Assembly (NCBI RefSeq): GCF_024643285.1
Contig: NZ_JAMSLW010000001.1
Span: 1 to 64,000 of the forward strand
Direction: 5' to 3'
Length of the DNA: 64,000 nt
Source of the DNA: Parapedobacter lycopersici
GTDB lineage: Bacteria; Bacteroidota; Bacteroidia; Sphingobacteriales; Sphingobacteriaceae
The translations under genes were made by a program, and so were the position numbers. The notes beneath the pieces were generated by a model, which saw only the letters and a list, made by a program, of their open reading frames with translations, was not told the origin of the DNA and searched no databases. Below are positions 62,031-64,000 of the stretch, one piece after another. The stretch's first letter is position 1, and every line of letters begins with the position of its first letter.

Positions 62031-63386
62031 ATGACCAGTAAGGTATTTACGCTTTTATGCCGGTACAGCTGCATGGTGATCGGGTGCAGCCTGGCCCTCT
62101 CCGCGCTGGCCCAGGAGCGCCACGGATGGCCGGGCACGTGGACAGTGCAATACCAGCCATGGCCCCATATTCCACCCATTGAAATGCAGCTGCAGATCGC
62201 AAATCCGGTTGAAAACATGCTTTATCCTGCACGGCTATCCCTGGTGCACGGTCATTTCAAGGGTGAATATGAATTGCTGCTGGTGAAGAAGAATGACCAC
62301 CAGCTGGGGATCGGACGGAATAAAGTACCGGTCGAAGAGCAGCCTTTCGGACTGGGGCCGTGGATGATGTACCTGAACGGGGTATTGGAGCGTGCACCGG
62401 CGAACACCGGAAACCAGCTGGTATTGAAGCGGCTTTGGATCGACCGTTTCGGCATATTCATGAGTGGCGTATACGATAACGAATTTTACACCAATACTAA
62501 GGTATATATCCGGGATTTCCTGTATCAGCAGCCGATCACCCTTAACCGTGTAAACGACATCCCCTGGGAACATCCCCATACCGAGCGGATTGTGCACACC
62601 GACTCGCTCTATTACGGGGTATATGATCCTGTCCGGACCGATGCGCCCCTGTTATCCTTTGCCGTACAGGATGAAGAACGGTACGACCGGGATACGGTAA
62701 CCGTGGTACATAACGGCCGGATGGTGGCTGACCACCTGCCGGTTGAGCAGGCGATGGCACTTGATGGACTCAGATTGGACAGCGGGGAAAACTACATCGC
62801 CTTTTTTGCCGATAATTACGGCGATCTGCCACCCAATACGGCAAACTTCATTGTCGGTACCGAAGGCAGCCGCGCACAGCTTTATGCATTTGATTTCAGC
62901 GACCGGTCCAATGCCTATGCCACGGTGATGGTCGCGCGCTTTCAGTACCTGCCGGCAGGAGAGGGGAAGGATAGGTCCGGTGAAGGGGAAGCGCGTAGGC
63001 CGGTTGCGGATAACCCCGCTGAAAAACCGCGGTATTCCGGAAAGACGGCTGGGCGGCGCGACCTGCGCATTGGCCAGTGGACGGTGCAGTCCGAAAAGGT
63101 ACAGCTGGAAATCTGGGACGAGCAGCTGGAAGACGGCGACATCATTTCCGTGCAGGTGAATGGAATCCCGGTTGCCGATCGGATAACCGTTACCAAGGGG
63201 GGTAACCGCTTTGGGATTGCGCTGAAGCCCGGAAACAACCGGATATTATTCCGGGCTGAAAATCTCGGCCGGATACCACCGAATACCGCAGCATTGCGCA
63301 TTATCGCCGACGGGGAAGAACGCACGTTTCAGCTGAGCACCGACTTCGAGCGGAATAATGTGCTGGATATCGTGGTAAAAGACTAA
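62031..63386 (+). CDS. Exported protein with two copies of a beta domain
   Basis: 451 residues with a signal peptide cleaved near A-L-A-Q-E (about residue 28). Two related units follow, near residues 200-290 and 345-430. Each has an acidic start, V-x-N-G-x-x-V-A-D, G-x-N-x-I-x-F-x-A-x-N-x-G, and P-P-N-T-A, as in A-D-N-Y-G-D-L-P-P-N-T-A and A-E-N-L-G-R-I-P-P-N-T-A. Between them is a basic low-complexity linker. A repeat domain of exported Bacteroidota proteins, function unknown. It starts 8 bp after the lipoprotein gene, likely one operon. Confidence 0.72.
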   Translation: MTSKVFTLLCRYSCMVIGCSLALSALAQERHGWPGTWTVQYQPWPHIPPIEMQLQIANPVENMLYPARLSLVHGHFKGEYELLLVKKNDHQLGIGRNKVPVEEQPFGLGPWMMYLNGVLERAPANTGNQLVLKRLWIDRFGIFMSGVYDNEFYTNTKVYIRDFLYQQPITLNRVNDIPWEHPHTERIVHTDSLYYGVYDPVRTDAPLLSFAVQDEERYDRDTVTVVHNGRMVADHLPVEQAMALDGLRLDSGENYIAFFADNYGDLPPNTANFIVGTEGSRAQLYAFDFSDRSNAYATVMVARFQYLPAGEGKDRSGEGEARRPVADNPAEKPRYSGKTAGRRDLRIGQWTVQSEKVQLEIWDEQLEDGDIISVQVNGIPVADRITVTKGGNRFGIALKPGNNRILFRAENLGRIPPNTAALRIIADGEERTFQLSTDFERNNVLDIVVKD

Positions 63387-63458
63387 AATCCGTATATTGT
63401 GTTGTCGGTTGGCTGCCGTTACGCGGTTTCCGGCCGGTTAAATTGACAGGTTTGCATT

Positions 63459-64000
63459 ATGAAACCATACGATGAACTCAGTATACCGGAAGCAACGGAG
63501 CTGCAACGCGGACTCCGGGCCAAACTGGATATTGGCGAGCGTCCGCTTCAGCTGGACCTGATCGGGGGAGCCGATATTTCACTGAACCTATACAGCACCA
63601 CGGTATATGCCGGCATTATCCTGCTTTCCTTTCCGGAACTGAAACCCGTCAGCTGGTCGCTGGTTAAGGCTGAAACCAGGTTCCCTTATGTACCGGGTTA
63701 CCTGGCCTTCCGGGAAGTGCCCGCGCTTATACAGGCCTGGAACCAGTTGCCGGTTAAACCCGGCGTACTGGTGGTCGATGGCCACGGTATCGCCCATCCG
63801 CGCCGGATGGGTATTGCCACCCATTTCGGTATTGAAACCGGACAGCCAACCATTGGCTGTGCAAAAAAGCTGCTGACCGGCATGTTTGATCCGCCGGCTC
63901 CGGAAACCGGCAGCCACCGTCCGATACTTAGCAGAGAGGAGCAGATTGGCCACGCCTTCCGCAGCAAAAGGAACGTGGCCCCCGTTTTTATATCGCCGGG
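63459..64000 (+). CDS. nfi: Endonuclease V, truncated by window end
   Basis: 180 codons are visible; the gene continues past the window end. It starts at the ATG at 63459. It cleaves DNA near deoxyinosine (deaminated adenine). The catalytic acids expected by family position are D39 (G-G-A-D-I-S-L), E86 (F-R-E-V-P) and D107 (V-V-D-G-H-G). The wedge motif P-Y-V-P and H-P-R-R-M-G-I-A are present. It follows the three envelope genes after 72 bp; no clear promoter is seen (a near-match CAGGTTTG lies just before the start). Confidence 0.94.
   Translation, partial: MKPYDELSIPEATELQRGLRAKLDIGERPLQLDLIGGADISLNLYSTTVYAGIILLSFPELKPVSWSLVKAETRFPYVPGYLAFREVPALIQAWNQLPVKPGVLVVDGHGIAHPRRMGIATHFGIETGQPTIGCAKKLLTGMFDPPAPETGSHRPILSREEQIGHAFRSKRNVAPVFISP

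Overview
The window comes from a chromosome of a Bacteroidota bacterium, most likely of the Sphingobacteriaceae (Pedobacter or Parapedobacter type; the genus is inference). The evidence is family content: a HU-CCDC81/SPOR protein, GldA with a GldF-GldG fusion, a BT_3928-type DoxX/thioredoxin protein, DUF1599, DUF6695 and a plugless TonB-type barrel. In addition, Bacteroidota-type promoters (TTG or TTTG, about 20 bp, TAnnTTTG) recur in front of genes, while Shine-Dalgarno sites are mostly absent. GC content looks close to one half and codon use looks even throughout. I see no insertion sequence, phage, integrase or CRISPR array. This is core chromosome carrying a few unusual gene modules.

Layout. 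1-5406 is an envelope cluster: TPR protein, plugless outer-membrane barrel, HU-CCDC81/SPOR protein, ExbB, ExbD and a TonB-like protein, followed by folC. 6754-12344 is mostly on the minus strand: ansA, a TatD nuclease, an FKBP lipoprotein, nrnA, panD and a DUF6695 protein. 12877-18813 holds a very large ThuA/sugar-dehydrogenase/PKD/cytochrome c lipoprotein and a membrane-anchored beta-propeller protein. They converge on an intergenic stretch with a 21-bp tandem repeat and a REP-like folded element. 18991-28654 is housekeeping: DUF423, priA, pcm, a membrane MutS-like ATPase, smpB, a DtxR-family regulator, sucD, an SpoU methyltransferase and rpsT. 28734-37694 holds a DUF1080 lipoprotein with an AraC regulator, the GldFG fusion, a small barrel, and an operon running DUF1599, BT_3928-type protein, aroK, glycerophosphodiesterase, gldA. 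37899-39051 is a two-gene HipA-like kinase/DUF3037 module. 39140-43623 has cysE-cysM, tex and tatA. 43813-53546 has an M14 peptidase, a MATE exporter, a 2-oxoacid dehydrogenase E2, cinA and lptD. 53719-57145 has an amidase, an MCE/MlaD protein, tRNA-Leu and trigger factor. 57240-64000 has an NlpE/META lipoprotein, an ArsR/SRPBCC pair, a thioredoxin-reductase-like enzyme, three envelope genes of unknown function and endonuclease V, which runs off the end.

Themes. Several gene sets concern the envelope: energised trans-envelope transport (ExbBD-TonB), LPS export (LptD), lipid transfer (MCE), peptidoglycan cleavage (amidase, SPOR protein), Tat export and the Gld ABC transporter. The most specific regulatory architecture is at 58313-58371, where two copies of an AACCA-AA-TGGTT site spaced exactly 30 bp bracket the -7 element of the ArsR/SRPBCC operon. 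The best candidates for undescribed biology are the HipA-like/DUF3037 pair, the membrane MutS homologue, the barrel/SPOR/ExbBD-TonB cluster and the 16051-16177 element.
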